Part shown: positions 7,865 through 16,037 of the stretch, piece by piece
Position numbering within the stretch: position 1 is the stretch's first letter
Layout: each line of letters opens with the position of its first letter
Origin: Specibacter cremeus
GTDB lineage: Bacteria; Actinomycetota; Actinomycetes; Actinomycetales; Micrococcaceae
NCBI RefSeq assembly: GCF_003946885.1
Contig: NZ_RWKQ01000017.1
Span: forward strand, 28,603-83,551
Direction: 5' to 3'
Length of the DNA stretch: 54,949 nucleotides
Made by a program: the position numbers and the translations under genes
The notes under the pieces: model-generated
Databases searched by the model: none
Seen by the model: only the letters and a program-made list of their open reading frames with translations
What the model was told of the DNA's origin: nothing

Positions 7865-7902
7865 GTGGGCGTCGGGTGATGCGACGACCATGAAAGGGCC
7901 CC

Positions 7903-8493
7903 ATGGACAGCAGCACTGACAACAACACCGACAGCAGCACCGACAGCCGGCGGCCCGCCCCCTCCCGGGTGGTTGAGGGCTGGGCCGGCCGACTCTTTGA
8001 GGACTTTGCGGTGGGAGACATCTACTATCATCCCTTCGGGAAGACGGTGACCCAGGCCGACAACCAGTCCTTCACCCTCATGACGCAAAACGTGTCCAAG
8101 ACGCACGTCGACGCGAACTTCGGGGCGAAGACCGAGTTCGGGCGCCCATTGGTCAATTCCACGCTCACCCTCGCCCTGGTCACCGGGCAGTCGACCATTG
8201 ACCTGTCGATGAACGTCTTCGCCAACATGGGCTGGGACGAGGTACGCATGCCCAATCCGGTGTATGAGGGGGACACGATCTACTCCCGGTCCAAGGTCCT
8301 CGCCCTGCGCGGCTCCAAGTCCCGCCCCACCCTGGGACTCGTCACGGTGGCCACCGAGGGGTACAACCAGGATTCCACGATCGTCATCAGCTACCGCCGC
8401 ACCTTCATGGTGTACCGGGTGGGGCACCTACCCGGCGTCGAGGACTCCCGGCCGGACGAATCCTCGCTCCCGGATACGGAGCATCAGGCATGA
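7903..8493 (+). CDS. MaoC-family acyl-CoA hydratase, Rv2499c/itaconyl-CoA hydratase type
   Basis: The 196-aa hot-dog protein begins, after a Thr/Ser/Asp-rich tail of about 25 residues, with GRLFEDFAVGDIYYHPFGKT. It continues with TQNVSKTHVDANF, GRPLVNSTLTLALVTGQS and PVYEGDTIYSRSKV. These segments match the subfamily that hydrates itaconyl- or mesaconyl-CoA, in which the R-hydratase Asp is replaced by Asn. It would give citramalyl-CoA or methylmalyl-CoA in the cytosol. Start ATG 7903 follows AAAGGG. The stop overlaps the start of the CitE-like gene by 4 bp (ATGA), so the products are probably translationally coupled. Confidence 0.85.
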   Translation: MDSSTDNNTDSSTDSRRPAPSRVVEGWAGRLFEDFAVGDIYYHPFGKTVTQADNQSFTLMTQNVSKTHVDANFGAKTEFGRPLVNSTLTLALVTGQSTIDLSMNVFANMGWDEVRMPNPVYEGDTIYSRSKVLALRGSKSRPTLGLVTVATEGYNQDSTIVISYRRTFMVYRVGHLPGVEDSRPDESSLPDTEHQA

Positions 8494-9371
8494 GCATCGG
8501 GGCCATCACACCGCAACACCGTGCGGTCACGCCAGAGGTCGAGACCGCCGTGGCGGTGCTCTTCGTGCCCGGTGACCGGCCCGAGCGTTTCGCGAAGGCC
8601 TGCGCCGCAGGCGCCGACGCCGTGATCATCGATCTGGAGGATGCGGTCGATTCGGCCCGCAAGCAGGACGCACTGAAGAACGCGCTGGCTGCGCTCGCCC
8701 CCACGGAGCACGGCTCGATTCGTGCCCTGGTGCGCGTGAACACGCCCGGCTCCGCCTGGTTCGGCCCCGAGCTTGAGGCTCTGGCGGCCCTGGCCGACAC
8801 GCCGGGCAACGGGCTGCTCGGTGTTGTCGTCCCCAAGGCCGAGGACCCCGCCGTGATCGCCGAGGTACGCCGGGCGCTCCCCGTGCATGCCGCGCTGATC
8901 CCGTTGGTGGAGAGTGCACTGGGCGCGGTCAACGCCCTGGACATCGCCCGGGTGCCCGGGGTGGCGCGGCTGGCCTTCGGTGCCGTCGACTACACGCTGG
9001 ACATCGACACCGGGGAGGACCCCGCGGCCCTGGTTCAGGTTCGCTCCACGCTGGTGATGGTTTCGAGGGCCGCGGGCATTGCGCCACCACTGGATTCGCC
9101 CTCGACCGCGATCCGGGATCTGCCGCGCATCGACGCCGACGCCGCGCTCGGCCGGAGCGTGGGCTTCGGCGGCAAGTTGTGCATCCACCCGGTCCAGGTC
9201 GAGCGCGTCCGTGCCGCCTACGCACCCACCGGAGCCCAGGTCGCCTGGGCCGCGACGGTGCTCGGTGTCTCCGACAGCGGTGCCGCCCAGGTGGAGGGTG
9301 AAATGATCGATCGACCCGTCCTGGAACGCGCCCGACGCATCCTGGCCCGGGCGGGAAAGGAACCCGCATGA
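8490..9371 (+). CDS. HpcH/HpaI aldolase, CitE-like (citramalyl-/malyl-CoA lyase type)
   Basis: The 293-aa TIM-barrel protein has the CitE signatures LFVPGDRPERFAKA, DAVIIDLEDAV (Mg/acyl-CoA site), VPKAEDP, IPLVESALGAV, FGAVDYTLDI and CIHPVQVERV. Enzymes of this family cleave beta-hydroxyacyl-CoA thioesters such as citramalyl-CoA to acetyl-CoA and pyruvate. It stands alone without citrate lyase alpha and gamma subunits, so it is not part of citrate lyase. It overlaps both neighbours by 4 bp. Together with the MaoC and CaiB genes it forms the core of a C5-dicarboxylate degradation route. Confidence 0.88.
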   Translation: MSIGAITPQHRAVTPEVETAVAVLFVPGDRPERFAKACAAGADAVIIDLEDAVDSARKQDALKNALAALAPTEHGSIRALVRVNTPGSAWFGPELEALAALADTPGNGLLGVVVPKAEDPAVIAEVRRALPVHAALIPLVESALGAVNALDIARVPGVARLAFGAVDYTLDIDTGEDPAALVQVRSTLVMVSRAAGIAPPLDSPSTAIRDLPRIDADAALGRSVGFGGKLCIHPVQVERVRAAYAPTGAQVAWAATVLGVSDSGAAQVEGEMIDRPVLERARRILARAGKEPA

Positions 9372-10525
9372 GCACGCTACCCCTGGAGGGTCTCACCGTC
9401 GTCTCGCTGGAACAAGCCGTCGCGGCACCCTTCGCGACCCGGCAGCTGGCGGATCTGGGGGCCCGCGTCATCAAGATCGAACGCGACACCGGCGACTTCG
9501 CCCGCGGCTACGACGAGAGCGTGCACGGCATGGCCAGCTACTTCGTCTGGCTCAATCGCGGCAAGGAATCCGTGGTCCTGGACCTGAAGTCCGAGGCCGG
9601 GCTTGACGCCCTCAAGCGTCTGGTCGCCCGGGCGGACATCCTGGTGCAGAACCTCGCGCCCGGCGCCGTCGAACGCCTGGGCCTGGGCCCGGACGAGGCG
9701 CTGGCGCTGAACCCGCGGTTGATCCACGTCTCCATCTCCGGGTACGGGCGGGGCGGAAGCCACGAGCAGAAAAAGGCCTACGACCTGTTGGTCCAGTGCG
9801 AGGCCGGACTGCTCAGCGTCACCGGCACCCCGGCCGAACCGGCCAAGGTGGGCATCTCCATCGCCGACATCTGCGCCGGCATGTACGCCTATTCCGGGAT
9901 CCTCACGGCGCTGTACCAGCGACGCGAGACCGGGCGCGGGGACGTGTTGGAGATCTCCATGCTCGAGGCGCTGGCCGAATGGATGGGACAGCCCTACTTC
10001 TACGCCCAGTACGGCGGACGCCAACAGCCGCGCACCGGGGCCCAGCATGCCACGATCGCGCCGTACGGGCCGTTCGCCGCATCTGACGGCACGGTGTTCT
10101 TCAGCATCCAGAACGAGCGCGAATGGGCGAACTTCTGCGCGACCGTGCTCGGCCGGCCCGAACTCGGCGCGGACCCGCGGTTCGCCTCCAACACGTTGCG
10201 GGTGAAGAATCGCGAGCAGCTGCACGCGCGGATCGACGCCGTGCTCGGCGCCACTCCCACCGCGGAGGTGCTGGCGCGCCTGGACGCCGCGGGCATCGCC
10301 AACGCCCAGATGCGCAGCATGAGGGAATTGTCGGAGCATCCGCAGCTGGCTGCGCGGGATCGCTGGCGGGACGTCGACTCCCCGGTGGGGCCGTTGCGAA
10401 CCCTGCTGCCGCCGGTGACCTCGCGTGCGTCGAGCGTGCGCCTGGGCCCGGTGCCCGCCTTGGGTGAACACACCGCGGCGGTGCTGGCCGAGCTGGCCGC
10501 CGGAACCACCGCAGCCATTCGCTAA
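9368..10525 (+). CDS. CaiB/BaiF family class III CoA-transferase
   Basis: The 385-aa protein shows the class III pattern: EGLTVVSLEQAVAAPFATRQLADLGA near the N-terminus, NRGKESVVLDLKSEAG, and the conserved acid in GISIADICAGMYAY expected to carry the acyl intermediate. It transfers CoA from a donor such as succinyl-CoA to a free carboxylate. In this operon it would activate itaconate, mesaconate, citramalate or methylsuccinate; the choice is inferred. It overlaps the CitE-like gene by 4 bp (ATGA) and ends 36 bp before the regulator gene. Confidence 0.88.
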   Translation: MSTLPLEGLTVVSLEQAVAAPFATRQLADLGARVIKIERDTGDFARGYDESVHGMASYFVWLNRGKESVVLDLKSEAGLDALKRLVARADILVQNLAPGAVERLGLGPDEALALNPRLIHVSISGYGRGGSHEQKKAYDLLVQCEAGLLSVTGTPAEPAKVGISIADICAGMYAYSGILTALYQRRETGRGDVLEISMLEALAEWMGQPYFYAQYGGRQQPRTGAQHATIAPYGPFAASDGTVFFSIQNEREWANFCATVLGRPELGADPRFASNTLRVKNREQLHARIDAVLGATPTAEVLARLDAAGIANAQMRSMRELSEHPQLAARDRWRDVDSPVGPLRTLLPPVTSRASSVRLGPVPALGEHTAAVLAELAAGTTAAIR

Positions 10526-10561
10526 GCTGGGCTCAAGCAGAGAAGGAGCACCGAGCCAACC

Positions 10562-11251
10562 ATGGTCCAGACACACCAGGTCAAACATCGTCCGCAGCTT
10601 GGCGACGAGGCCGCGACCTATGTGCGTGCGCTCGTCATGTCCGGCGAATTGCGCCCGGGAACCCAGGTCCGGGCGGAGAGCATCGCCGAGGTCCTGGGGA
10701 TCTCCACGACACCCGCCCGTGAGGGGTTGCAATCCCTGCGCGTGGAGGGCTTCCTGGAGCTGGTGCCCCGACGCGGTTTCCAGGTGGCCCCGCTCACCGG
10801 GCAGGACATCCGTGACCTGTTCCGGGCCCAGGCGCTCTTGGGCGGGGAATTGGCCTACCGGGCCGCGGCCAAGGCCGGCGCCGCGGATCTGGTCGAGCTC
10901 GAGGCGTTGCACCACGAGCTGATTGCCGCCTCGGCACGCCGCGACACCGGGCTGCTCGAGGAGAAGAACCACGCGTTCCACCGGTTGATCAACCGGCTGG
11001 CCGACTCGCGCAAACTCATCCTGGTGCACGGGCTGACCACCCGGTATGTGCCGCGGATGTTCTACGCGAGCATTCCGGGCTGGCAGGAGGCGACCGTGGA
11101 GGATCACACCGAAATCCTCGCCGCGCTCAAGGCCGGTGACGCCGCGGCGGCCCGCCGGGCCATGGAGGAACACCTGACCCGTGCCGGGGAACTCCTGGCC
11201 GAGCATTTCGACGCCCGCGGAGCCGAGGGGATGCGGCGCACCTCGGCCTAG
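10562..11251 (+). CDS. GntR family transcriptional regulator, FCD subfamily
   Basis: The 229-aa protein has a wHTH at about residues 10-75 (YVRALVMSGELRPG, LGISTTPAREGLQSLRVEGFL) and an FCD domain with FHRLINRLADSRKL and VEDHTEILAALKAGD. It is the last gene of the MaoC-CitE-CaiB operon and starts at ATG 10562 after AGAAGGAG. It is the most likely ligand-responsive regulator of the divergent ACAD and MaoC promoters, where a 13-bp motif is repeated. It is related in fold only to the GntR at 5719; the DNA motifs near the two differ. Confidence 0.87.
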   Translation: MVQTHQVKHRPQLGDEAATYVRALVMSGELRPGTQVRAESIAEVLGISTTPAREGLQSLRVEGFLELVPRRGFQVAPLTGQDIRDLFRAQALLGGELAYRAAAKAGAADLVELEALHHELIAASARRDTGLLEEKNHAFHRLINRLADSRKLILVHGLTTRYVPRMFYASIPGWQEATVEDHTEILAALKAGDAAAARRAMEEHLTRAGELLAEHFDARGAEGMRRTSA

Positions 11252-11260
11252 ACTGGGCGG
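11249..11260 (+). promoter_or_regulatory. Leaderless -10 promoter of NUDIX gene
   Basis: TAGACT at 11249-11254 contains the stop codon of the GntR gene and lies 6 nt before the GTG at 11261. No Shine-Dalgarno sequence fits, so the mRNA probably starts at or next to the start codon. Confidence 0.5.
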
Positions 11261-11707
11261 GTGGATTCCCTGAAGCAGATCGTCGGCGGCGCAGTCCTCG
11301 ACTCCCTCGACCGTCCCACCAGGCTCCTGGCCTGCCGGCGTTCGGCGCCCCCGGCGCTCGCCGGATTGTGGGAGTTCCCCGGCGGCAAGGTCGAACCCGG
11401 TGAAGGCGCCGAGGCGGCATTGCACCGGGAATTGCGTGAAGAGCTGGGCGTCCGCGTCCGGCTCGGTGCAGAGGTGACGGGTCCGACGACGGACGGCTGG
11501 CCGCTGAATGAGAGCGCCGCCATGCGCGTGTGGCTGGCCGAGGTGACGGACGGGGTCCCGGAACCGCTCGAGGACCACGACGAATTGCGCTGGGTGCCGG
11601 CCGGCCGGGACGCGTTACTGGCCCTCGCCTGGATCCCGGCCGACCTCCCGATCGTCGAGGCGCTCCTGGCTGCCCTGTCGCATTCGGGCGTCGCTGTGCC
11701 AGACTGA
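11261..11707 (+). CDS. MutT-like NUDIX hydrolase
   Basis: The 148-aa protein has a complete Nudix box, GKVEPGEGAEAALHREL followed by REELGV, near residues 44-66, with the PGGK-type lead-in WEFPGGK typical of MutT 8-oxo-dGTP diphosphatases. It probably hydrolyses oxidised or other nucleoside triphosphates in the cytosol. The start is GTG at 11261; the -10 box TAGACT is only 6 nt upstream and no SD is visible. It is not obviously linked to the catabolic operon before it. Confidence 0.85.
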   Translation: MDSLKQIVGGAVLDSLDRPTRLLACRRSAPPALAGLWEFPGGKVEPGEGAEAALHRELREELGVRVRLGAEVTGPTTDGWPLNESAAMRVWLAEVTDGVPEPLEDHDELRWVPAGRDALLALAWIPADLPIVEALLAALSHSGVAVPD

Positions 11708-11738
11708 AACCCACGCAACGAGCGAGGAGGAGCATGCC

Positions 11739-11951
11739 ATGACATCGCCAGGGTCCGAAGTGAACGACAACGTCCACGAGGATGCGCCGCAGTCCGGTGC
11801 CGACGACGACACCAGGAAGAAGTTCCTCGAAGCGTTGGAGAACAAGAAGAATCAACAGCATGGCACCGCCGGGGCCGTGAACGGCGCCAAGATCAGCCAC
11901 TCCCACGGGTCCGCCAGCCACAAGCGCGAATTCCGGCGCAAGAGCGGGTAA
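11739..11951 (+). CDS. DUF5302 small actinobacterial protein
   Basis: This 70-aa hydrophilic protein has a central helix-forming stretch DDDTRKKFLEALENKKNQQ and a basic, His-rich end GSASHKREFRRKSG, the pattern of the DUF5302 family found in Actinobacteria. Function is unknown. GGAGGAG lies just upstream of the ATG. It is convergent with the radical SAM gene, with 19 bp between their ends. Confidence 0.8.
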   Translation: MTSPGSEVNDNVHEDAPQSGADDDTRKKFLEALENKKNQQHGTAGAVNGAKISHSHGSASHKREFRRKSG

Positions 11952-11970
11952 TCGCCGCTGGCCGGAACGG

Positions 11971-13032
11971 TCAGAACAGCGTCGGTTCCAGCATTTCCTG
12001 CGCCGGCTGCCGCACCCCACCCGGCAGGTTGCCTGCCGGGTGGGGTCCTTCCGCACGCCGTGCGCCGTGCGCGAACCCGTCGCCGCCGCCGAAGCCGTGC
12101 CGGCGCTTGGCGGCGGCCACGCGGGCGGCCAGCCACTGGCGGTAGTCCTTCGGGGCGTACGCGCCGGTGCCGTACAGGCGGCGGTAACGGCCCACAAGCT
12201 CGGGATGCTCGCGCGCCAGCCACGCCATGAACCATTCGCGCGTACCCGGACGCAGGTACAGGGCGCCCGCGCTGACCCCCGTGGCCCCGGCCGCGGCCAG
12301 GGCCCCGAACAGGGTGTCCAGCTGCTCCTCGGAGTCGGTCAGCCACGGCAGGATCGGCATGGCCATGACGCCGCACGGCAGCCCGGCCGTGCGCAGCTTG
12401 GCGATGAGCGCCAGGCGTGCCCGCGGTGCCGGCGTGCCCGGCTCCAGCACGTGGGCCAGGTCCTCGTCGAGCAGGGCCAGGGAGATGCCCAGGCCCACCG
12501 GCACGGATTGGGCCGCCCGCGCCAGCAGCGGCAGGTCCCGGGACAGCAGGGTGCCCTTGGTGAGGATGGAAAACGGCGTGCCCGACTCGGCCAACGCGGT
12601 GATGATGCCCGGCATCAGCCGGTACCGTCCCTCCGCGCGCTGGTACGGGTCCGTGTTGGTGCCCAGGGCCACCTGCTGGCGCCGCCATGACGGCCGGGCG
12701 AGTTCCTTGCGCAGGACCTGGGCCACGTTGGTCTTCACCACGACCTGTGTGTCGAAGTCGGCGCCAGGGTCGAAGTCCAGATAGGTGTGCGACTTCCGGG
12801 CGAAGCAGTACACGCAGGCATGGGAGCAGCCGCGATACGGGTTGATGGTCCATTCAAACGGCATCGTCGACGACGGCGGCACCTTGTTCAGGACACTCTT
12901 GGCCGCGACCTCGTGGAACGTGATCCCGGCGAACTCGGGCGTCCGGACGGATTTCACCAGGCCCGCCAATGGCAGCAGGGGAACGGCGTCCGTGCCGGCC
13001 CCGACATCCAGCTGTTGTGAATCCCACCGCAT
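11971..13032 (-). CDS. Rv2578c-family radical SAM protein
   Basis: The 353-aa protein has the [4Fe-4S] motif NPYRGCSHACVYCFAR (CxxxCxxC) and a radical SAM barrel with GTNTDPYQRAEGRY and LPWLTDSEEQL, as in the Rv2578c family. The start is placed at ATG 13032 (MRWDSQQL), which has AAGGAG immediately upstream; the frame extends further but that extension has no SD and no homology feel. Reaction unknown; SplB-like or methyl-transfer chemistry has been guessed for the wider group. The last 26 codons overlap a 15-bp perfect inverted repeat. Confidence 0.88.
   Translation of the reverse strand: MRWDSQQLDVGAGTDAVPLLPLAGLVKSVRTPEFAGITFHEVAAKSVLNKVPPSSTMPFEWTINPYRGCSHACVYCFARKSHTYLDFDPGADFDTQVVVKTNVAQVLRKELARPSWRRQQVALGTNTDPYQRAEGRYRLMPGIITALAESGTPFSILTKGTLLSRDLPLLARAAQSVPVGLGISLALLDEDLAHVLEPGTPAPRARLALIAKLRTAGLPCGVMAMPILPWLTDSEEQLDTLFGALAAAGATGVSAGALYLRPGTREWFMAWLAREHPELVGRYRRLYGTGAYAPKDYRQWLAARVAAAKRRHGFGGGDGFAHGARRAEGPHPAGNLPGGVRQPAQEMLEPTLF
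12014..12046. terminator. 15-bp perfect inverted repeat inside 3' end of radical SAM gene
   Basis: ACCCCACCCGGCAGG (12014-12028) pairs perfectly with CCTGCCGGGTGGGGT (12032-12046) around a 3-nt loop. It starts 62 bp past the DUF5302 stop, so it could terminate that transcript, while on the other strand it is coding (about HPAGNLPGGVR). No T-run follows. Confidence 0.5.
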
Positions 13033-13087
13033 GCTCCTTATGGGAACATATTTTCTACCGATGATCAATGGCTTCGTAGCTTGACTG

Positions 13088-13145
13088 CCGATCGGTAGCC
13101 GATTTGTGGCCCATGCCACATTTTGTCCGTGGCGCGGGTTAGGCT
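13088..13145 (+). promoter_or_regulatory. Upstream region of acyl-CoA ligase with small palindromes
   Basis: The gap holds the palindrome CCGATCGG (13088-13095), the inverted repeat TGTGGC-ccat-GCCACA (13105-13120) and a TAGGCT -10-like box at 13140-13145. No good -35 matches this -10. The inverted repeat is a possible operator for the nearby TetR or another regulator. Confidence 0.35.
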
Positions 13146-13187
13146 ATGGGCAGTCCCCGCCGCACGCAGTCCCGCATAGGAGCAGCC

Positions 13188-14678
13188 ATGACCAACCTCG
13201 CCACGATCCTTTCGAACACCGCGGCAACGCACCCGGACGCGGTGGCCATCAAGTTCGACGACGTCGAGATCGCGTACGGTGCGCTCGACTCCCTCAGCGC
13301 GCAGGTGGCGGGGCTGCTCGCGGTCCGCGGGATCAAGCCGGGGGACAGGGTCGCCATCATGTCGCCCAACCTGCCGCACATGCCGGCCATCTACTACGGC
13401 ATCCTGCGCTACGGTGCGATCGTGGTGCCGCTGAACCCGCTCCTGAAGGCGCGCGAGGTGGCCTACCACCTCCACGACGCCGGCGCCGTGTTGGTGTTCG
13501 CCTGGGAGGGCGTGGCCGGTGAGGCGGCGACGGGCGCGCAGGAGGCGGGTGCCGCCGTCGTCCTCATCGACCGGGAGTTGGCGGGGACGCTGGCCCAGAC
13601 CGAGCCGGTCCGGGAAATCGCCGCCTGCCACGGCAATGACACGGCCGTCATCCTTTACACCTCGGGCACCACCGGCCGGCCCAAGGGTGCGGAGCTGACG
13701 CACGACAACCTGCGCAGCAATGCCAGGTTGTCCGCCGGGCTCTTCGGGATCGAGCCCGGCGACGTGCTGTTCGGCGGGCTGCCGTTCTTCCACGTGTTCG
13801 GCCAGACCTGTGCGCTCAACGCCGCCGTCATGATCGGGGCCACCGTGACGCTGCTGCCCCGGTTCGATCCGGTCCGGGCCCTGGAGATCATGGCACGCGA
13901 CAAGGTGACGCTGTTTGCCGGCGTGCCCACCATGTACATCGCACTGCTGCGCGCGCCGGGGCGGGACGCGTATGACACCTCCAGCCTGCGCCTGGCCGCG
14001 TCCGGCGGCTCGGCGCTGCCACTGGAGATCCTGCATGAATTCGAGCGCGAGTTCGACGCGACGATGCTCGAGGGCTACGGGCTGTCCGAAACGTCGCCGG
14101 TGCTCACGTTCAACCAGCTCGACGGCATCCGCAAACCCGGATCCATCGGCACCGTCGTCAAGGGCGCCCAGCTGCGCATCCTGGACGAGGACGGCAACGA
14201 CGTACCCGACGGCGAGATCGGCGAGATCGCGGCCGCCGGACCGTACGTGATGAAGGGGTACTGGCACAACCCGGAGGCGACCGCCGCTGCCATCCCGGAC
14301 GGCTGGTTCCGCACCGGCGACCTGGCCCGGCGGGACGCGGACGGTGTCTACTTCATCGTGGACCGCAAGAAGGACATGATCTTGCGCAGCGGCTACAACG
14401 TGTACCCGCGCGAGATCGAGGAGGTGTTGTACGAGCACCCGGCCGTCGCCGAGGCCGCCGTCGTGGGCCGGGTGGATGAACTGCACGGCGAGGAGATCGT
14501 GGCCGTCGTGACCCTCAAGGCTGACGCCGGCGCCGATCACGACGCCGTGTCCGCGGCGATCCGGGAATTCGTCAAGGAACGGGTCGCCGCGTACAAGTTC
14601 CCGCGCCGGGTCGTGATCGTCGACGCGCTGCCCAAGGGGCCGACCGGAAAGATCCTCAAGCGGGAGATCAACGTCTAG
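13188..14678 (+). CDS. AMP-forming acyl-CoA ligase (long-chain fatty acid-CoA ligase type)
   Basis: The 496-aa protein of the ANL superfamily has the P-loop-like motif YTSGTTGRPKGAE, the ATP motif EGYGLSETSPV, the hinge YFIVDRKKDMI and the C-terminal catalytic Lys in PKGPTGKILKREI. It activates a carboxylic acid through an acyl-AMP to acyl-CoA in the cytosol. Start ATG 13188 is chosen over an in-frame ATG at 13146 because AGGAGC precedes it. Nearby genes encode a TetR regulator and a beta-oxidation-like operon, so it may serve the same or a related acid. Confidence 0.9.
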   Translation: MTNLATILSNTAATHPDAVAIKFDDVEIAYGALDSLSAQVAGLLAVRGIKPGDRVAIMSPNLPHMPAIYYGILRYGAIVVPLNPLLKAREVAYHLHDAGAVLVFAWEGVAGEAATGAQEAGAAVVLIDRELAGTLAQTEPVREIAACHGNDTAVILYTSGTTGRPKGAELTHDNLRSNARLSAGLFGIEPGDVLFGGLPFFHVFGQTCALNAAVMIGATVTLLPRFDPVRALEIMARDKVTLFAGVPTMYIALLRAPGRDAYDTSSLRLAASGGSALPLEILHEFEREFDATMLEGYGLSETSPVLTFNQLDGIRKPGSIGTVVKGAQLRILDEDGNDVPDGEIGEIAAAGPYVMKGYWHNPEATAAAIPDGWFRTGDLARRDADGVYFIVDRKKDMILRSGYNVYPREIEEVLYEHPAVAEAAVVGRVDELHGEEIVAVVTLKADAGADHDAVSAAIREFVKERVAAYKFPRRVVIVDALPKGPTGKILKREINV

Positions 14679-14682
14679 TCCC

Positions 14683-14697
14683 CAGCGGCTCCCGCTG
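14683..14697 (+). terminator. Short hairpin after acyl-CoA ligase
   Basis: CAGCGG-ctc-CCGCTG forms a perfect 6-bp stem 4 bp after the stop, in the gap between convergent genes. No T-run follows. Confidence 0.35.
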
Positions 14698-14725
14698 CTG
14701 TGGGCCCACCGCGCCCGGAGGGTGG

Positions 14726-15385
14726 TCAGTGCGCCGTGAATGACGGTTCGGCGAGCCCGGCCACGCGCACGGATCCGCCCCGCAATACGACCTCGGCAAA
14801 CTGGTGGAGAATGGCGCCGGTGGGGGCGTGGACCACCATGTCCCGGCGCAACGGCATCTGCAGGAGCGGGCCGCCGTCGGATTGTTCCTGCCAGCGCGGA
14901 ACGCCCGGGGCGGTCAGGGCCGCCAGCGGGAGCGGATGCAGCGACGCCACCTCGGCCGGCTGCCGCCGTGGCCGCTGTTCGGTGTCCAGCAGCACGACGA
15001 CGGGCGTGATCACGATGCCGCGGCTGGCCGGGAAGTCGTCCAGCAGGCCCAGCACATTGCTGCCGGCGGCCGTGAGGCCGGTTTCCTCGGCCAGTTCGCG
15101 CAGGGCCGTGCCGACAATGGTTTCGCCCGCATCCATTCGTCCGCCGGGCAGGGCCCACTGGCCCGGATTGGATCCACGCGACACCCGTTTGATCATCAGG
15201 AAGTGCGCGGATCCGCGTCGCGGGTATACGGCGATGGCGACGGCGGCGCGGCGCAGCTGCGGGTCTGCATAGTCTTCGCAGTGCCGTGTCCAGCGGGCCA
15301 GCCGGGCGCGCCAGGGCTCCGCGAGCCGGGCCATCTCCCGGCCCGCGCCGGGAACGTCGGCGGGTGTCACGTCTCTCGGTGTCAT
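14726..15385 (-). CDS. NUDIX hydrolase (CoA-pyrophosphatase-like group)
   Basis: The 219-aa protein has a full Nudix box in GGRMDAGETIVGTALRELAE followed by ETGL near residues 83-106, preceded by SNPGQWALPGG. An N-terminal helical part of about 45 residues and a C-terminal extension make it longer than MutT. A substrate such as CoA, ADP-ribose or another nucleoside diphosphate derivative is possible; sequence alone does not decide. It is 15 bp upstream of and co-directional with the TetR gene end, so it may be co-transcribed with it as the second gene. Confidence 0.82.
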   Translation of the reverse strand: MTPRDVTPADVPGAGREMARLAEPWRARLARWTRHCEDYADPQLRRAAVAIAVYPRRGSAHFLMIKRVSRGSNPGQWALPGGRMDAGETIVGTALRELAEETGLTAAGSNVLGLLDDFPASRGIVITPVVVLLDTEQRPRRQPAEVASLHPLPLAALTAPGVPRWQEQSDGGPLLQMPLRRDMVVHAPTGAILHQFAEVVLRGGSVRVAGLAEPSFTAH

Positions 15386-15400
15386 GTCCTTCGATCCCCG

Positions 15401-16018
15401 TCAAACGACGCTGGGCGTCATGGTCAGTTCCTTCTCCACGATGGACACCAGCAGGCTGCGCATGGTGTCCACCGTCATGTCCGGGGCCCCGGTGAGGATC
15501 TTGATGGCGGCGCCGTCGGTTGCCGAGGTGAGCAGCCGGGCGAACGCCGCGACGTCAACGTCGCGGTAGATGCCCTGGCGCTGGCCGCGGCGCACGATGC
15601 TGGTCACCGCGTCCATCCAGCGCGTGTAAAAGTCATTGTGGATGGGGCGCAGCGCCGGGTTGAGGACGGTTTCGGACCAGAACTGCAGCCAGATGGACCA
15701 CTCGTTGCGGACCTGGACGCCAACGGGGAGCTGCAATTCGATCAGCGCCAGCAGGCGTTTGTGGGCGTTGTCGATCTGGCGCAGCACGGCCCCTTGCCGT
15801 TCGAAGGCCTGGTCCACGCAATAGCGCAGCGCCTCCTGGAGAACGTCGTCCTTGCCGGGGAAGTAGTAGTGGATGGTGCCGGTGCTGGTTCCGCAGATCC
15901 TGGCCACATCCTGGACGCGCACGTGATGGTAGCCGCGCTCGGCGATGAGTTGCCACGCGGCCTCGAGGATCGCGTTCCGGCGGGCGGCCGACCCGCGCAG
16001 TCCTGCTGTCTCGCTCAT
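15401..16018 (-). CDS. TetR/AcrR family transcriptional regulator
   Basis: The 205-aa protein has an N-terminal HTH (AILEAAWQLIAERGYHHVRV, QDVARICGTSTGTIHYYFPG), the usual ligand-binding helical domain and length. Start ATG 16018 (MSETAGLRG) follows GGAAGGAA; the 20-codon upstream extension of the frame is rejected. It is divergent from the ABC transporter operon and lies behind the acyl-CoA ligase, so an acyl-CoA or the imported acid could be the inducer. An imperfect palindrome just upstream of its start suggests autorepression. Confidence 0.88.
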   Translation of the reverse strand: MSETAGLRGSAARRNAILEAAWQLIAERGYHHVRVQDVARICGTSTGTIHYYFPGKDDVLQEALRYCVDQAFERQGAVLRQIDNAHKRLLALIELQLPVGVQVRNEWSIWLQFWSETVLNPALRPIHNDFYTRWMDAVTSIVRRGQRQGIYRDVDVAAFARLLTSATDGAAIKILTGAPDMTVDTMRSLLVSIVEKELTMTPSVV

Positions 16019-16037
16019 CCGACATTCCTTCCCCCGA

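Noticed and set aside
9377-11578. 733-codon open frame on the minus strand
   Set aside because: It lies opposite the CaiB, GntR and NUDIX genes and shows no protein-like composition.
13033-13119. 29-codon N-terminal extension of the radical SAM protein
   Set aside because: AAGGAG sits right before ATG 13032 and the extension has no SD; the family begins at MRWD.
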